Origin: Planctomyces sp. SH-PL62
GTDB lineage: Bacteria > Planctomycetota > Planctomycetia > Isosphaerales > Isosphaeraceae
Reading direction: 5' to 3'
Assembly: GCF_001610895.1 (NCBI RefSeq)
Contig: NZ_CP011273.1
Span: forward strand, 1,922,001 to 1,986,000
DNA length: 64,000 bases
The translations under genes and the position numbers were made by a program. Under the pieces are notes generated by a model that searched no databases, had not been told where the DNA came from, and worked only from the letters and a program-made list of their open reading frames with translations. This document shows, in pieces, positions 8,797 to 17,513 of this stretch. Each line of letters begins with the position of its first letter. Position 1 is the stretch's first letter.

Positions 8797-9930
8797 ATGA
8801 GCGTCAGCAACCGTCGAACGTTCCTTGAGAATTCGGCCGGCGTCCTGGCCCTGGCCTTCCTGCCGAACGCCCTGAGTGGGCGGGCTCGCGGCCAGGAAGC
8901 CCCGGCGACGGCCGAAGCCTTGTCGGCGAAGGGAGTCCAGTTCCTCCGCTCGAGGCAGGACGCGAACGGCCTCTGGTCGGCGGATCGCAAGGAGCCGGGG
9001 ATCACGGCGCTGGCGGTCACGGCCCTTTTGAAGTCGGGGCAGGCGGGTCCCGCCGACCCGGCGGTGGTCAAGGGGCTGGCCTACCTGGAGTCGTTCGTCA
9101 AGCCGGAGGGGGGCCTTCCCGAAGCCTCGCACGCGAACTACGCCACGGCCGTCGCGCTGATGGCGTTCCATCAGGCCAACACCGACGGCCGCTACGATGC
9201 GATCGTCAAGGGCTCGCAGGAGTTCCTCAAGGGCCGTCAGTGGGACGAGAGCGAGGGCAAGTCGCCGGCCGACCCGTTCTACGGCGGCTCGGGATACGGC
9301 GGCCGAAACAACCGCCCCGACCTCTCGAACACCACGTTCATGCTCGAAGCGCTGCACGATTCGGGCGTGCCGTCCAGCGATCCGGCCTTCCAGAAAGCCT
9401 TGATCTTCCTTTCTCGGTGCCAGAATCTCGACAGCGAGTTCAACGACCAGCCCTGGGCCAAGAAGGTCAACGACGGCGGCTTCATTTACACGCCTGCCAA
9501 CGGCGGGACCAGCATGGCGGGCCCCAGCGAGGACGGCGGCCTCCGGTCGTACGCCTCCATGACCTACGCCGGCCTCAAGAGCCTGATCTACGCCGGCCTG
9601 ACCGTCGACGACCCCCGCGCCAAGGCCGCGATCGACTACATCAAGAAGAACTACACCGTCGACGAGAACCCCGGCCTGGGCCAGCGCGGGCTGTACTACT
9701 ATTACCAGGTCTTCGGCAAGGCCCTGTCGCTTTTGGGGGCCGACCAGTTCGAGGACGCGGCGGGCGTCTCCCACGACTGGCGGTCCGACCTCGTCGCCGC
9801 GCTGGCGAAGCGGCAAGGACCCAACGGCGAATGGGTGAACCCGACCGACGCCTTTTTGGAAGGCGACGCCAACCTCGTCACCGCCTACGGCCTGATGGCC
9901 CTGGCGACGACGCGCAAGAAGGGGTCCTGA
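8797..9930 (+). CDS. Tat-exported prenyltransferase/squalene-cyclase-like repeat protein
   Basis: The protein starts with a twin-arginine signal (NRRTFLENSAG followed by a hydrophobic stretch), so it is likely exported folded. The mature part consists of alpha/alpha-barrel repeats of the terpene cyclase/prenyltransferase type: segments with FLRSRQDANGLW, YLESFVKPEGGLPE, FLKGRQWDE and YIKKNYTVDENPGLGQRGLY are spaced about 60-70 residues apart. The squalene-cyclase catalytic DXDD motif is not seen, so it is probably a binding or structural barrel. The ATG at 8797 starts the Tat signal; a longer frame from 8734 would bury it. The gene is upstream of the SRP RNA and is not obviously linked to a pathway. 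Confidence 0.85.
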   Translation: MSVSNRRTFLENSAGVLALAFLPNALSGRARGQEAPATAEALSAKGVQFLRSRQDANGLWSADRKEPGITALAVTALLKSGQAGPADPAVVKGLAYLESFVKPEGGLPEASHANYATAVALMAFHQANTDGRYDAIVKGSQEFLKGRQWDESEGKSPADPFYGGSGYGGRNNRPDLSNTTFMLEALHDSGVPSSDPAFQKALIFLSRCQNLDSEFNDQPWAKKVNDGGFIYTPANGGTSMAGPSEDGGLRSYASMTYAGLKSLIYAGLTVDDPRAKAAIDYIKKNYTVDENPGLGQRGLYYYYQVFGKALSLLGADQFEDAAGVSHDWRSDLVAALAKRQGPNGEWVNPTDAFLEGDANLVTAYGLMALATTRKKGS

Positions 9931-10065
9931 GTCGCGGAATCCTCCCGCCGCTCCGCCAAGGTCGGCGATCGGGTCGCGACCAGCGGCGGAGCAGGGGGGA
10001 CGTCGGGAAGGCGGCCCCGTCGGCGACGTTCAGCCTCGCCGATCGCCTCCTTGCGCCGGTTGGTC

Positions 10066-10094
10066 TTGCATCCCGCTGGGAACTTGCGGAGAAT
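10066..10094 (+). promoter_or_regulatory. Possible promoter of the SRP RNA gene
   Basis: TTGCAT (10066-10071) and GAGAAT (10089-10094) are separated by 17 bases and lie about 37 bases before the first base of the SRP RNA helix. Matches to the sigma-70 consensus are 3/6 and 4/6, so this is tentative. Confidence 0.3.
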
Positions 10095-10130
10095 GGGCGT
10101 TCGCCTGACATCCGCCCTCGGCGGGGGTCC

Positions 10131-10243
10131 GGGTGAGCCGGGGGGGACCCGGGCAATGGGGGTTTGCGAACCTGGTCAGGGCGGGAACGCAGCAGCCATA
10201 AGCATCACCCTCATGTGCGCGGGAGAACCTCCCCGGCTCTCCC
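10131..10243 (+). ncRNA. ffs: Signal recognition particle RNA, small bacterial (4.5S) type
   Basis: The apical domain is unmistakable: GGTCAGG, then GCG-GGAA-CGC (a GGAA tetraloop on a 3-bp stem, 10181-10190), then AGCAGCC, which is the Ffh M-domain binding site. The ends pair: GAGCCGGGG at 10135-10143 with CCCCGGCTC at 10231-10239, extended by 10131-10133 with 10241-10243 and by further G-C/G-U pairs inside. This gives a rod of about 110 nucleotides. The RNA works with Ffh and FtsY in cotranslational targeting to the membrane. It lies 120 bases before dnaX, a location also seen in other bacteria. The exact ends are inferred from pairing. Confidence 0.93.
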
Positions 10244-10363
10244 AGGCCCCCGCAAGACGGGCGGACCCGAAGGATGGAACCGAATCGCGGTCGGAACGCT
10301 CAAGGGTAGGGCTCGCCGCCCTGCCTGACGACACGCGAAACCGGAACGAGGGAGCGCCGGCTC

Positions 10364-12256
10364 GTGTCGCAAGGCCCCGCCTCGAAAACGCGAGTTGATA
10401 TTCCGGCTGCACCTGACGCCCGCTCCGAGAACTATACGGTCGTCGCCCGCCGTTACCGTCCCCAGCGCTTCGAGGACGTCGTCGGTCAGGACCACGTCGT
10501 CCAGGCCCTTCGCAACGCGATCCGGCTGAATCGGCTGGCGCAAGCCTATCTCTTCTGCGGCACTCGGGGCGTCGGCAAGACGTCGATGGCCCGGATCTTC
10601 GCCAAGTGCCTGAACTGCGTGAACGGGCCGACCGAGGAGCCGTGCCAGGTCTGCGACATCTGCCAAGCGATCTCCGTCGGCCAGGACGTCGACGTCATCG
10701 AGATCGACGGCGCCAGCAACAACGGCGTCGAGCAGGTCCGCGAGCTTCGGCAGAACGTCTCGCTCCGCCCCAGCCGCTCGCGGTTCAAGATCTACTACAT
10801 CGACGAGGTCCACATGCTCTCCACCGGCGCGTTCAACGCGCTGTTGAAGACGCTGGAGGAGCCGCCGCCGCACGTCAAATTCTTCTTCGCCACGACCGAG
10901 GCGAACAAGATCCCGATCACGGTCCTCTCGCGATGCCAGCGCTACGACTTCGCGGGGATCTCGCCCGAGGCGATCGTCGGCACCCTCAAGGAGATCTGCG
11001 ATCGCGAGCAGGTCGAGGCCGACCTCGACGCCCTCCAGATCGTCGCCCGCCGCGCCGGGGGCTCGATGCGCGACGCCCAGTCGCTGCTCGAACGCATGCT
11101 CTCGTCGGGGAGCCCTAGACTCACCCCGGACGTCGTCCACGCCCTGCTCGGCACCGCCAGCGACGAACGCCTCCTGGCGATGATCGAGGCTCTGTCCGGC
11201 CACGACCCGGCCACCGCCCTGACCCTGCTGGACCAGGCGACCTCGGAAGGGGTGCAGGCGTCCGAACTGCTCGCCGGGGTGATCGACTTCCTCCGCGACG
11301 CCATGGTCCTCTCGATCGGTGCCGAGGCCCTCACGCTGACCGTCGCGCCTCGACAAAAGCCGAGGCTCCAGGCCGCCGTCGATGTCTGGTCGACCGACGC
11401 AATCCTCGCCGCGCTGCAGATCCTCGCCGAAGCCCGAGCGCGAATGCGAGGCGTTTCTCACGGCAGGCTGCTCGCGGAACTGGCGTTCGTGCGAATCGCT
11501 CGGCTGGAAAATCTCGACGAGCTGGGCGAGGTCGTTCAGCGACTCAAGGCGCTGGAATCAGGCTCCTCGCCATCGCCCAGGCCTTCGGCAGCCAGCGCAA
11601 AAACAAGGCTCTCGCAGGCGGACTCGGCCGCCAGCCTGGGGACCGGCATCGGCAAGCCGTCGAATTTCGTGGCCCCGGTCGAACCTCTGCGCGCCGCCCC
11701 CCCTCTGGACTCGCCCGCCGCTCCTCACCGCCCCTCCGGGCCTCGATCGCAACCTCGCCGCCCCGAAGACGATTCTCCAGGGGGGTTGGAACGAAAGCCG
11801 GCGGCCGAGCCCGGCCGACGTGCCGAGGAACCCCCGCCGCTGGATCTGGAAGTCATCGAAAAGATCTGGCCGGACCTCTTGAAAAAGGTAGGGCCGAGCC
11901 TGTCCTGGCGCCTGAGCCAGGCCCAGCCAATCGGCGTCGACGAGCCGGGTGTGCTGGTCATCGCGGCCAAGCCGGGGTACAATTCAGTCGCCGACCCCTG
12001 CGGGACCGATGAGGCCCGAAGCCGGATCGCGGAATGCCTCCAGTGGCTCCTCCAGAGGCCCCTGAAGGTCCGCTACGAATCGTCGCAAGTCGGGGAAGCC
12101 CCGGCCGATGCACCCGAGAGCGGCCCCCGACGGCTTGAGCAGCTCATGAGCGACCCCCTGATCCAGAAGGTCGTGGAACTCTTCGAGGCCCGGGTGAGCC
12201 ACTTCGAGCCCGAGACCCGGCGTGACGGCGACGAGGCCGCGACGCCCGATCACTGA
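10364..12256 (+). CDS. dnaX: DNA polymerase III subunits gamma/tau (clamp loader)
   Basis: DnaX is the ATPase of the clamp loader that places the sliding clamp on primed DNA. The AAA+ part shows Walker A GTRGVGKTS at about residues 66-74, the zinc-binding Cys cluster (CLNCVNGPTEEPCQVCDIC), the DEVHML Walker B and the sensor FFFATTEANKIP. Residues from about 370 to 500 are Pro/Ala-rich, followed by a C-terminal domain like the tau tail. The start is GTG at 10364 with a purine-rich site (GAGGGA) upstream. I do not see a clear slippery A run for gamma production. It heads the classical dnaX-ybaB-recR set. Confidence 0.95.
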   Translation: MSQGPASKTRVDIPAAPDARSENYTVVARRYRPQRFEDVVGQDHVVQALRNAIRLNRLAQAYLFCGTRGVGKTSMARIFAKCLNCVNGPTEEPCQVCDICQAISVGQDVDVIEIDGASNNGVEQVRELRQNVSLRPSRSRFKIYYIDEVHMLSTGAFNALLKTLEEPPPHVKFFFATTEANKIPITVLSRCQRYDFAGISPEAIVGTLKEICDREQVEADLDALQIVARRAGGSMRDAQSLLERMLSSGSPRLTPDVVHALLGTASDERLLAMIEALSGHDPATALTLLDQATSEGVQASELLAGVIDFLRDAMVLSIGAEALTLTVAPRQKPRLQAAVDVWSTDAILAALQILAEARARMRGVSHGRLLAELAFVRIARLENLDELGEVVQRLKALESGSSPSPRPSAASAKTRLSQADSAASLGTGIGKPSNFVAPVEPLRAAPPLDSPAAPHRPSGPRSQPRRPEDDSPGGLERKPAAEPGRRAEEPPPLDLEVIEKIWPDLLKKVGPSLSWRLSQAQPIGVDEPGVLVIAAKPGYNSVADPCGTDEARSRIAECLQWLLQRPLKVRYESSQVGEAPADAPESGPRRLEQLMSDPLIQKVVELFEARVSHFEPETRRDGDEAATPDH

Positions 12257-12356
12257 GGCTCACAGGAAATCAGGGCGCACCTCCCTCGTTCCCGCAGGAT
12301 CGGCCGTTCGATCTCGGACTTTTCGAAGGGCGTCGGCCGGAAGGGAGCGATGCAAC

Positions 12357-12698
12357 GTGTTTGGCAAAATCGGCGATATCGCGGACCTGATGAAAAACGC
12401 GGGAAAGATCCGCGAATCCATGGCCAAGGCCGCCGAGGCCCTCGGCAAGATGGAGGCCCAGGGCGAAGCCGGCGGCGGGGCCGTCCTCGCCAAGATCAAC
12501 GGCCGCATGGAGATCCTCTCCATCCGCATCGACCCCAAGCTGGTCGCCGACGGCGACGTCGAACTGCTGGAGGACCTGGTCGCGGCGGCGGTCAACGCGG
12601 CGCTGGTCAAGGTTCGCGAGAACGCCACGCAGTCCCTGACCTCGCTCACGGGGGGCATCCCGCCGAACCTCTTTCCGAACGAAGCCGGAGGATCCTGA
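12357..12698 (+). CDS. YbaB/EbfC family nucleoid-associated protein
   Basis: This is a small (113 aa) DNA-binding dimer of the YbaB/EbfC family. The N-terminal helix (IADLMKNAGKIRESMAKAAE) and the central strand region (ING..EILSIRIDPKL) followed by EDLVAAAVNAALVK are characteristic. The GTG at 12357 is chosen because it gives the family N-terminus and follows GGAAGGGA; the frame is open further upstream without a homologous sequence. It lies between dnaX and recR, as in many bacteria, and its stop overlaps the recR start (TGATG), which indicates translational coupling. Confidence 0.93.
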   Translation: MFGKIGDIADLMKNAGKIRESMAKAAEALGKMEAQGEAGGGAVLAKINGRMEILSIRIDPKLVADGDVELLEDLVAAAVNAALVKVRENATQSLTSLTGGIPPNLFPNEAGGS

Positions 12699-13303
12699 TG
12701 GCGGGCTACGCCTCGGCTCTCGACCGCCTCACCACGACGCTGGGCCGCCTGCCCGGCATCGGAGCGAAATCGGCCGAACGCCTCGCCCATCACCTGCTCA
12801 AATGCCCGGTCGACGAGGCCCTGGAACTGGCCGAAGCCATCCGCGCCGCCAAGGAGCAGGTCCGACACTGCACGCGATGCTTCCATCTCACGGAGGTCGA
12901 GCAGCCGCTCTGCTCCATCTGTCGAGACGAGCGCCGGGACGCGGGGCTCGTCTGCGTCGTCGAGCAGTCGCGAGACCTCCTGGCCATCGAGAAATCGGGG
13001 TCTTACCCCGGGGTGTACCACGTCCTCCTGGGTCGGCTCGCCCCCTTGCAAGGGATGGGACCGGATCAGTTGACGATCGCCGCCCTTGAGGCTCGCGTCG
13101 CCGAGGGACAGGTGCGCGAGCTGATCATGGCGACGAACCCGAATCTCGAAGGGGACGGCACCGCGCTCTACATCGCGCAAAGGCTCCAGAGCGAGCCCAT
13201 AAAGATCACCCGGCTGGCTCGCGGACTGGCGTCCGGGAGCACGCTCGAGTTCGCCAGCCGCGACATGCTGGCCGACGCCCTGACCGGTCGCCAGCCCTTC
13301 TGA
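12698..13303 (+). CDS. recR: Recombination protein RecR
   Basis: RecR acts with RecO (and RecF) to load RecA at single-strand gaps. The 201-residue protein has the N-terminal helix-hairpin-helix (LGRLPGIGAKSAERLAHH), the four-cysteine zinc finger (CTRCFHLTEVEQPLCSIC) and the Toprim domain starting at VCVVEQSRDLLAIEKSG. Its ATG overlaps the ybaB stop, so the two are coupled. The length is normal and the call is secure. Confidence 0.96.
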   Translation: MAGYASALDRLTTTLGRLPGIGAKSAERLAHHLLKCPVDEALELAEAIRAAKEQVRHCTRCFHLTEVEQPLCSICRDERRDAGLVCVVEQSRDLLAIEKSGSYPGVYHVLLGRLAPLQGMGPDQLTIAALEARVAEGQVRELIMATNPNLEGDGTALYIAQRLQSEPIKITRLARGLASGSTLEFASRDMLADALTGRQPF

Positions 13304-13392
13304 CGGGTCGCATCCCACGCGATGCCAAGGGATTCCATCACGCTTCGGGATGATCGAGGAGCCCGTTTCGGAGACTTCCTCACGGTGGCGCC

Positions 13393-13421
13393 TTGAAGCT
13401 TGTGAAGCTGCGGCATAATAC
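13393..13421 (+). promoter_or_regulatory. Likely promoter of rpoN
   Basis: TTGAAG (13393-13398) and TAATAC (13416-13421) are spaced by 17 bases, about 93 bases before the rpoN ATG. The intervening sequence is AT-richer than the surroundings. This suggests that rpoN has its own sigma-70-type promoter separate from the recR operon. Confidence 0.4.
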
Positions 13422-13513
13422 TTGCAGAATAACACGTCGCTGAGATCCGGGTGAGCCGGACGCTCACCATCTCGGCGTCGCCGAGGGCCCGTCGGTACTG
13501 AGGAAAACGGATC

Positions 13514-14968
13514 ATGCGGCTTGATACCTCCCAGCAGATGCGGACTGAGATGCGCCTCCGCATGGCGCCTCGAATGATCCAGTCGATGGAAATCCTCCAG
13601 TTGCCGATCATGGCGTTGCAGGAGCGGATCGAGCAGGAGCTGAGCGAGAACCCGGTCCTGGTGGACCTCCGCGAGTCGGCCTCCCCTTCGGAAGAGGGCG
13701 AGGAGACTGCGGGACCGGCCGTCGCCGAGCCGGCGGAGGCCGAGCCCAACGAGTTCGACAGCCTCATCAATCTCGATGAGAACTGGAGCGAGATCTACGA
13801 CGAGGGCCCGCGTCGCAGCCGCGCGTCGCTGAGCGAAGAGGGAGACCGCAAACTCGACGCGATGCAGAACATGGCGTCGCGCCCCCGCTCGTTCCACGAC
13901 AGCCTGACCGAACAGCTGGGATTCTTCGACTGCGAGGCCCTGTTTCGGGAACTAGCCGAGTACCTGATTTACAATCTGGACGACAACGGCTACCTGCCCA
14001 AGAACGTCACCCTGCACGACATCGCCCGCGACTTCGGCCACGACGTCACCGTCGAACAGGTCGAGGACGCGCTGCATCTGGTGCAACGTCTCGATCCTCC
14101 GGGGGTCGGCGCCCGGGACCTGAGGGAATGCCTGCTCCTTCAGCTGACGCCCGACACCCCTTGCCACGACATCCTCCGGACGGTGATCTCACACCACCTG
14201 GACGACCTCCAGCACAACCGCCTCCCCACGATCGAGAAGAAGACGGGCCTGGCGATCGAGACGATCAAGGAGGCCCTCGAGCACCTTCGGCGGCTGAACC
14301 CCAGGCCGGGCTCCTCGTTCAGCCTGACCGAGAACACCCACTACGTCATCCCGGACCTGATCGTCGAGCCCGACGAGACGGGCGCCTACGACGTTCGCCT
14401 GGTGGACGAGCACACCCCCAACCTCTCGATCTCGCACTACTACCAGAAGCAGCTCCGCAACAAGGGGACCGATCCGGCCGCCCGCGAGTTCATCCAGAAG
14501 CGGATCCAGTCGGCCCGGTGGCTCATCGAGTCGATCGAACAGCGCCGGAACACTTTGCTCAAGGTGGCCAGGGCCATCATCGAGCACCAGAAGGCGTTCC
14601 TCGACAAGGGGCCCGAGTTCATCGAGCCGCTCAAGATGCAGCAGATCGCCGACCGCGTGGGCGTCCACGTCACGACGGTGAGCCGGGCGGTCGACGACAA
14701 GTGGGTGCAGTCCCCCCGGGGCATCTTCCCCCTGAAGCGATTCTTCGGCGGCGGCACCGTAACGGCCGACGGCGAGGAGATCGCCTGGGACACGATCAAG
14801 CAGAAGCTGCTCGAGGTGGTCGCCAAGGAAGACAAGTCGAGCCCGATGTCGGACGAGGAGATCGTCGACGAGATGGGCCGTCACGGTCTCAAGGTGGCGC
14901 GGCGCACCGTCACCAAGTACCGCCAGGCCCTCATGATCCCCTCAAGCCGCCAGCGCAAGCAGTTCTAA
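13514..14968 (+). CDS. rpoN: RNA polymerase sigma-54 factor (RpoN)
   Basis: RpoN directs RNA polymerase to -24/-12 promoters that need an AAA+ activator. The N-terminal region I is Gln/Leu-rich (MRLDTSQQMRTEMRLRMAPR, then QLPIMALQERIEQELSENP). An acidic region II follows at about 60-110, then the core-binding domain (LTEQLGFF, LAEYLIYNLDDNGYL, DPPGVGARDLRECLLLQL). The HTH and the RpoN box ARRTVTKYR lie close to the C-terminus. The 484-aa length is typical. The nearby receiver protein lacks an AAA+ domain, so no cognate enhancer-binding protein is in the window. Confidence 0.96.
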   Translation: MRLDTSQQMRTEMRLRMAPRMIQSMEILQLPIMALQERIEQELSENPVLVDLRESASPSEEGEETAGPAVAEPAEAEPNEFDSLINLDENWSEIYDEGPRRSRASLSEEGDRKLDAMQNMASRPRSFHDSLTEQLGFFDCEALFRELAEYLIYNLDDNGYLPKNVTLHDIARDFGHDVTVEQVEDALHLVQRLDPPGVGARDLRECLLLQLTPDTPCHDILRTVISHHLDDLQHNRLPTIEKKTGLAIETIKEALEHLRRLNPRPGSSFSLTENTHYVIPDLIVEPDETGAYDVRLVDEHTPNLSISHYYQKQLRNKGTDPAAREFIQKRIQSARWLIESIEQRRNTLLKVARAIIEHQKAFLDKGPEFIEPLKMQQIADRVGVHVTTVSRAVDDKWVQSPRGIFPLKRFFGGGTVTADGEEIAWDTIKQKLLEVVAKEDKSSPMSDEEIVDEMGRHGLKVARRTVTKYRQALMIPSSRQRKQF

Positions 14969-14994
14969 GGGGCGAAACGGGTGCCGATCGCGTC

Positions 14995-15018
14995 GGGGCG
15001 TCTTTCACCGGACGCCCC
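14995..15018. terminator. Bidirectional terminator hairpin between rpoN and the XRE gene
   Basis: GGGGCGTC (14995-15002) pairs perfectly with GACGCCCC (15011-15018) around an 8-base loop. It sits 26 bases after the rpoN stop and 60 bases after the convergent XRE gene, so it may serve both. Confidence 0.5.
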
Positions 15019-15077
15019 GCGCGAGGGGTTCAGGCCAGGGAGTGAGGTTCCCGACCCGGCTCCCTCCACTGGGCCGA

Positions 15078-15539
15078 TCAGGCCGAGAAGGTGGCCGATC
15101 GACCGATGTGCGAGGATCCGCTCGGGATCCCGGGGCGGGACTCGGCGGCTTCCTCGTCCAACCGTTCGATGACCGGCTTGGAGACGACGCCGATGAGTCG
15201 GGCCATCGCGGCGTCATATCCAAGGATGCGGACGATCTCCAGGATGCGGTGGACCTCCTCGCCGCCGATCCGATTGCAGAGGGCCAGCAGCTTGTGGTCC
15301 TCGGGGCAAAGTGCATCCTCGGGGGGCGAGGGTTCGGCCTCGACGTTGTCGTCGGCCAGATAGTCCAGCGAGACGCCGACGGCCTGGGCGAGCCGGAGCG
15401 CGTTGTCCAGGCCGGGACGGGATTTCCCCTGGAGGATCCGGGAGATTTCCGAGTCGCTGACCTGGGAGAGCCTCGCCAACCGCTGGCCGTTGAGGTTCTG
15501 ACGCTTCATCAGCATCTGGAGCTTTTGCTTCAGTTCCAT
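15078..15539 (-). CDS. XRE-family helix-turn-helix regulator
   Basis: The first 65 residues are a Cro/C1-type HTH: MKRQNLNGQRLARLSQVSDS followed by EISRILQGKSRPGLDNALRLAQAVGVSLDYL. Residues 75-153 form a helical C-terminal part (HKLLALCNRIGGEEVHRILE) that probably mediates dimerisation; it carries no recognised sensor. The protein is convergent with rpoN and downstream of the polyprenyl synthase, separated from it by a terminator. The upstream region (15570-15605) holds AT-rich repeated TTTCGC/GCGAAA words that could be its own operator. The target genes are unknown. Confidence 0.88.
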   Translation of the reverse strand: MELKQKLQMLMKRQNLNGQRLARLSQVSDSEISRILQGKSRPGLDNALRLAQAVGVSLDYLADDNVEAEPSPPEDALCPEDHKLLALCNRIGGEEVHRILEIVRILGYDAAMARLIGVVSKPVIERLDEEAAESRPGIPSGSSHIGRSATFSA

Positions 15540-15929
15540 GACTCGACCGCAGCCATTCTCCCCAATACGGGGGGCTTTGGTTTTCGCTTTCGCAGAAATC
15601 CCGACGAAAACGCAAAATCAGGACAGGCCGACGTCGATATCGCAGGCCGCCGGGGGATGGCGGCGGACCCCCGGTGCGGGGGCGGCATGAACGAGCCCGT
15701 GACGCGACCGACCGCGTCTGCGCCTCATCATAGCCGTCGGCCTGGGGCTTGCAATCAAAAAGCCGCAAATAATCCCCGGCCGGGGCGCCGCCTCCCGAGC
15801 CGGGCCGAGTCCCCGGTTCGGGAAGGCGAACGAAGGCGCTGGGATCCGCCGTTCGATTCCGACTTCGCAATAATCGACAAGTGTTCAACTTCGTCGATCA
15901 CGTTAACGGGAAGCCGTCGCGTCGACGAG
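15540..15929. other. Intergenic region between the XRE gene and polyprenyl synthase
   Basis: This 390-base gap holds the presumed promoter and operator of the XRE gene at its left end (repeated TTTCGC and CGAAAAC words near 15584-15615) and a terminator hairpin at 15873-15898. I find no convincing small gene in either strand. Confidence 0.4.
15873..15898 (-). terminator. Terminator after the polyprenyl synthase gene
   Basis: ATCGACAAGT (15873-15882) pairs with ACTT-GTCGAT (15888-15898, one bulged C) around the loop GTTCA. It lies 31 bases beyond the polyprenyl synthase stop and is followed on the minus strand by TTATT. Confidence 0.55.
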
Positions 15930-16937
15930 TCAGGCGTTGCGGCGAACGACGTACTCGGCCATCGCGGAGAGGACGTCCCGGTAGGGGGACGGGGCGACGA
16001 CTTCGAGGGAGGCGAGGGCCTGCTCGACGTGCCACCTGGCCTTGGCCCAGGCGTAGTCGAGAGCCCCGGAATCCTCGAGCAGGGGTTGGAGGCGGCGGCG
16101 CGAATCGGCCCGGGCTCCCAGGAGCAGGCGGCGCGTCTCTTCCACGGTCGCCGGGTCGCCGATCTCCAGCAGGCGGATCAGCGGCAGGGTCAGCTTTTGC
16201 TTCTCCAGGTCGGTCCCCAGGCTCTTGCCGGTGGCGCGCTCGTCGCCCCAGATGTCGAGGACGTCGTCGGCGATCTGGAAGGCCATGCCGACGTGACTCC
16301 CGTAGGCCTCCAGGGAATCGACGACGGCTTGCTCGGCCCCGGCGTAATGGGCGCCCAGGCGGCAGGAGACGGCGGTGAGGGCCGCGGTCTTGCCGGCGAT
16401 GATCTCGTAATAGGACGGCTCGTCGAGGTCCAGATTGCCGCGGTGGTGGAGCTGCTGCATCTCCCCCTCGCAGACCTCGTTCGCGGCCTTCCCGACCCAT
16501 CGGCAGGCGAGCGTCGAGTCGAGCGAGGCCGCCAGGTGGTAGGCGTGCGCGAACAGGTAGTCGCCGAGCATGACGGCCGTCTCGTTGCCCCACTCGGCGT
16601 TCACCGTGGCGGCGTGGCGGCGGACCATGGACTCGTCCAGGACGTCGTCGTGCACGAGGGTGGCGGTGTGCACCATCTCCACGACCGCCGCCAGCACCGG
16701 GTGCGCGGGGGTCGTCCGGCCGCAGGCTCCGGCGGAGAGCAGGACCAGGGCCGGGCGGAGCCGCTTCCCCTGGTAGTCGCCGCAGTGCTCGACGAGGGCC
16801 TGCACGAACGGGAACCGGCTCCCCAGTTCGTCCTGGAAGATTTGCTCCGCGTCCGCCATCTCGGCCTGGATGGGCGCGAACAGGCGCCCGAGCGTCCGAC
16901 GGCTCTCCTCGGTCTGCAGCCCTGATGGTCTCGTCAT
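15930..16937 (-). CDS. Polyprenyl diphosphate synthase
   Basis: This is an all-trans prenyl chain-elongating enzyme that adds isopentenyl diphosphate to an allylic primer. GKRLRPALVLLS is the substrate-binding region. The first Asp-rich motif is DDVLDES and the second is DDVLDIWGDE, with KTAAL and GxDLEKQKLTLP also present. About 335 residues is normal for a long-chain (heptaprenyl/octaprenyl) synthase, so a quinone side chain is the likely product, but chain length cannot be fixed from sequence. The ATG at 16937 has GGAG six bases upstream; longer starts at 16973 or 16994 would overlap moaC. moaC lies just upstream on the same strand. Confidence 0.93.
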   Translation of the reverse strand: MTRPSGLQTEESRRTLGRLFAPIQAEMADAEQIFQDELGSRFPFVQALVEHCGDYQGKRLRPALVLLSAGACGRTTPAHPVLAAVVEMVHTATLVHDDVLDESMVRRHAATVNAEWGNETAVMLGDYLFAHAYHLAASLDSTLACRWVGKAANEVCEGEMQQLHHRGNLDLDEPSYYEIIAGKTAALTAVSCRLGAHYAGAEQAVVDSLEAYGSHVGMAFQIADDVLDIWGDERATGKSLGTDLEKQKLTLPLIRLLEIGDPATVEETRRLLLGARADSRRRLQPLLEDSGALDYAWAKARWHVEQALASLEVVAPSPYRDVLSAMAEYVVRRNA

Positions 16938-16965
16938 GCCCGTCTCCACTCTGCTGCGTCGTCCG

Positions 16966-17460
16966 TCACTCATCAACTCGATCCGATCCATCACGCTTGT
17001 AGGCGCCCCGCGCGCCCCCGATCTTCTCCTCCAGACGCACGCGCTCGATGACCATCCCGCGGTCGACGGCCTTGCACATGTCGTAGATCGTCAATCCGGC
17101 GACGCTGACCGCAGTCAGGGCCTCCATTTCGACGCCCGTCCGGCCGTGGAACTTGACGGTCGCCACGATCTCCACGGCGTCCGGGGGTGCCGGCGTCAAC
17201 TCGACCTCGACCGCATCGAGCCCCAGAGGATGGCACAGGGGGATCAGCTCGCCGGTCCGCTTCGCCCCCATGATCGCCGCCAGTCGGGCCGTCTCCAGGA
17301 CGTCTCCCTTGGCCGCCTTGCGATCGAGGATGAGCTGCAGCGTCGTCGCCGCCATACGGACCAGCCCGCTGGCCTTCGCCATGCGCAGGGAGGGCGACTT
17401 GGCCGACACGTCGACCATCCGGCTCGCCCCCTGCTCATCATAATGGGTAAGTTCCCCCAT
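16966..17460 (-). CDS. moaC: Cyclic pyranopterin monophosphate synthase (MoaC)
   Basis: MoaC converts the MoaA product into cyclic pyranopterin monophosphate in molybdenum cofactor synthesis. The diagnostic segments [28 protein letters not shown] and [19 protein letters not shown] are all present. The protein is about 164 residues, the usual length. The ATG at 17460 follows GGGGGG; a TTG at 17484 would add eight residues without a ribosome site. moaA and moaE are not nearby; moaB is 28 kb away, so the pathway is dispersed. Confidence 0.96.
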   Translation of the reverse strand: MGELTHYDEQGASRMVDVSAKSPSLRMAKASGLVRMAATTLQLILDRKAAKGDVLETARLAAIMGAKRTGELIPLCHPLGLDAVEVELTPAPPDAVEIVATVKFHGRTGVEMEALTAVSVAGLTIYDMCKAVDRGMVIERVRLEEKIGGARGAYKRDGSDRVDE

Positions 17461-17483
17461 CGGCCCCCCAGGTTTTCTGTTCA

Positions 17484-17510
17484 ATTCGTTCTGAACGTAT
17501 TTTACGAATT
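17484..17510 (-). promoter_or_regulatory. Inverted repeat upstream of moaC
   Basis: AATTCGT (17484-17490) and ACGAATT (17504-17510) form 7-base arms, and CGTTC-T-GAACG (17487-17497) forms a nested palindrome. The site lies between the moaC start and the glycosyltransferase stop in a short AT-rich patch. It could be an operator or promoter for moaC, or a weak terminator for the upstream gene. Confidence 0.35.
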
Positions 17511-17513
17511 AAC

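Noticed and set aside
12222-12356. Upstream extension of the ybaB frame to 12222
   Set aside because: The extra 45 residues overlap the end of dnaX and do not match the family; the GTG at 12357 has a ribosome site and the family N-terminus.
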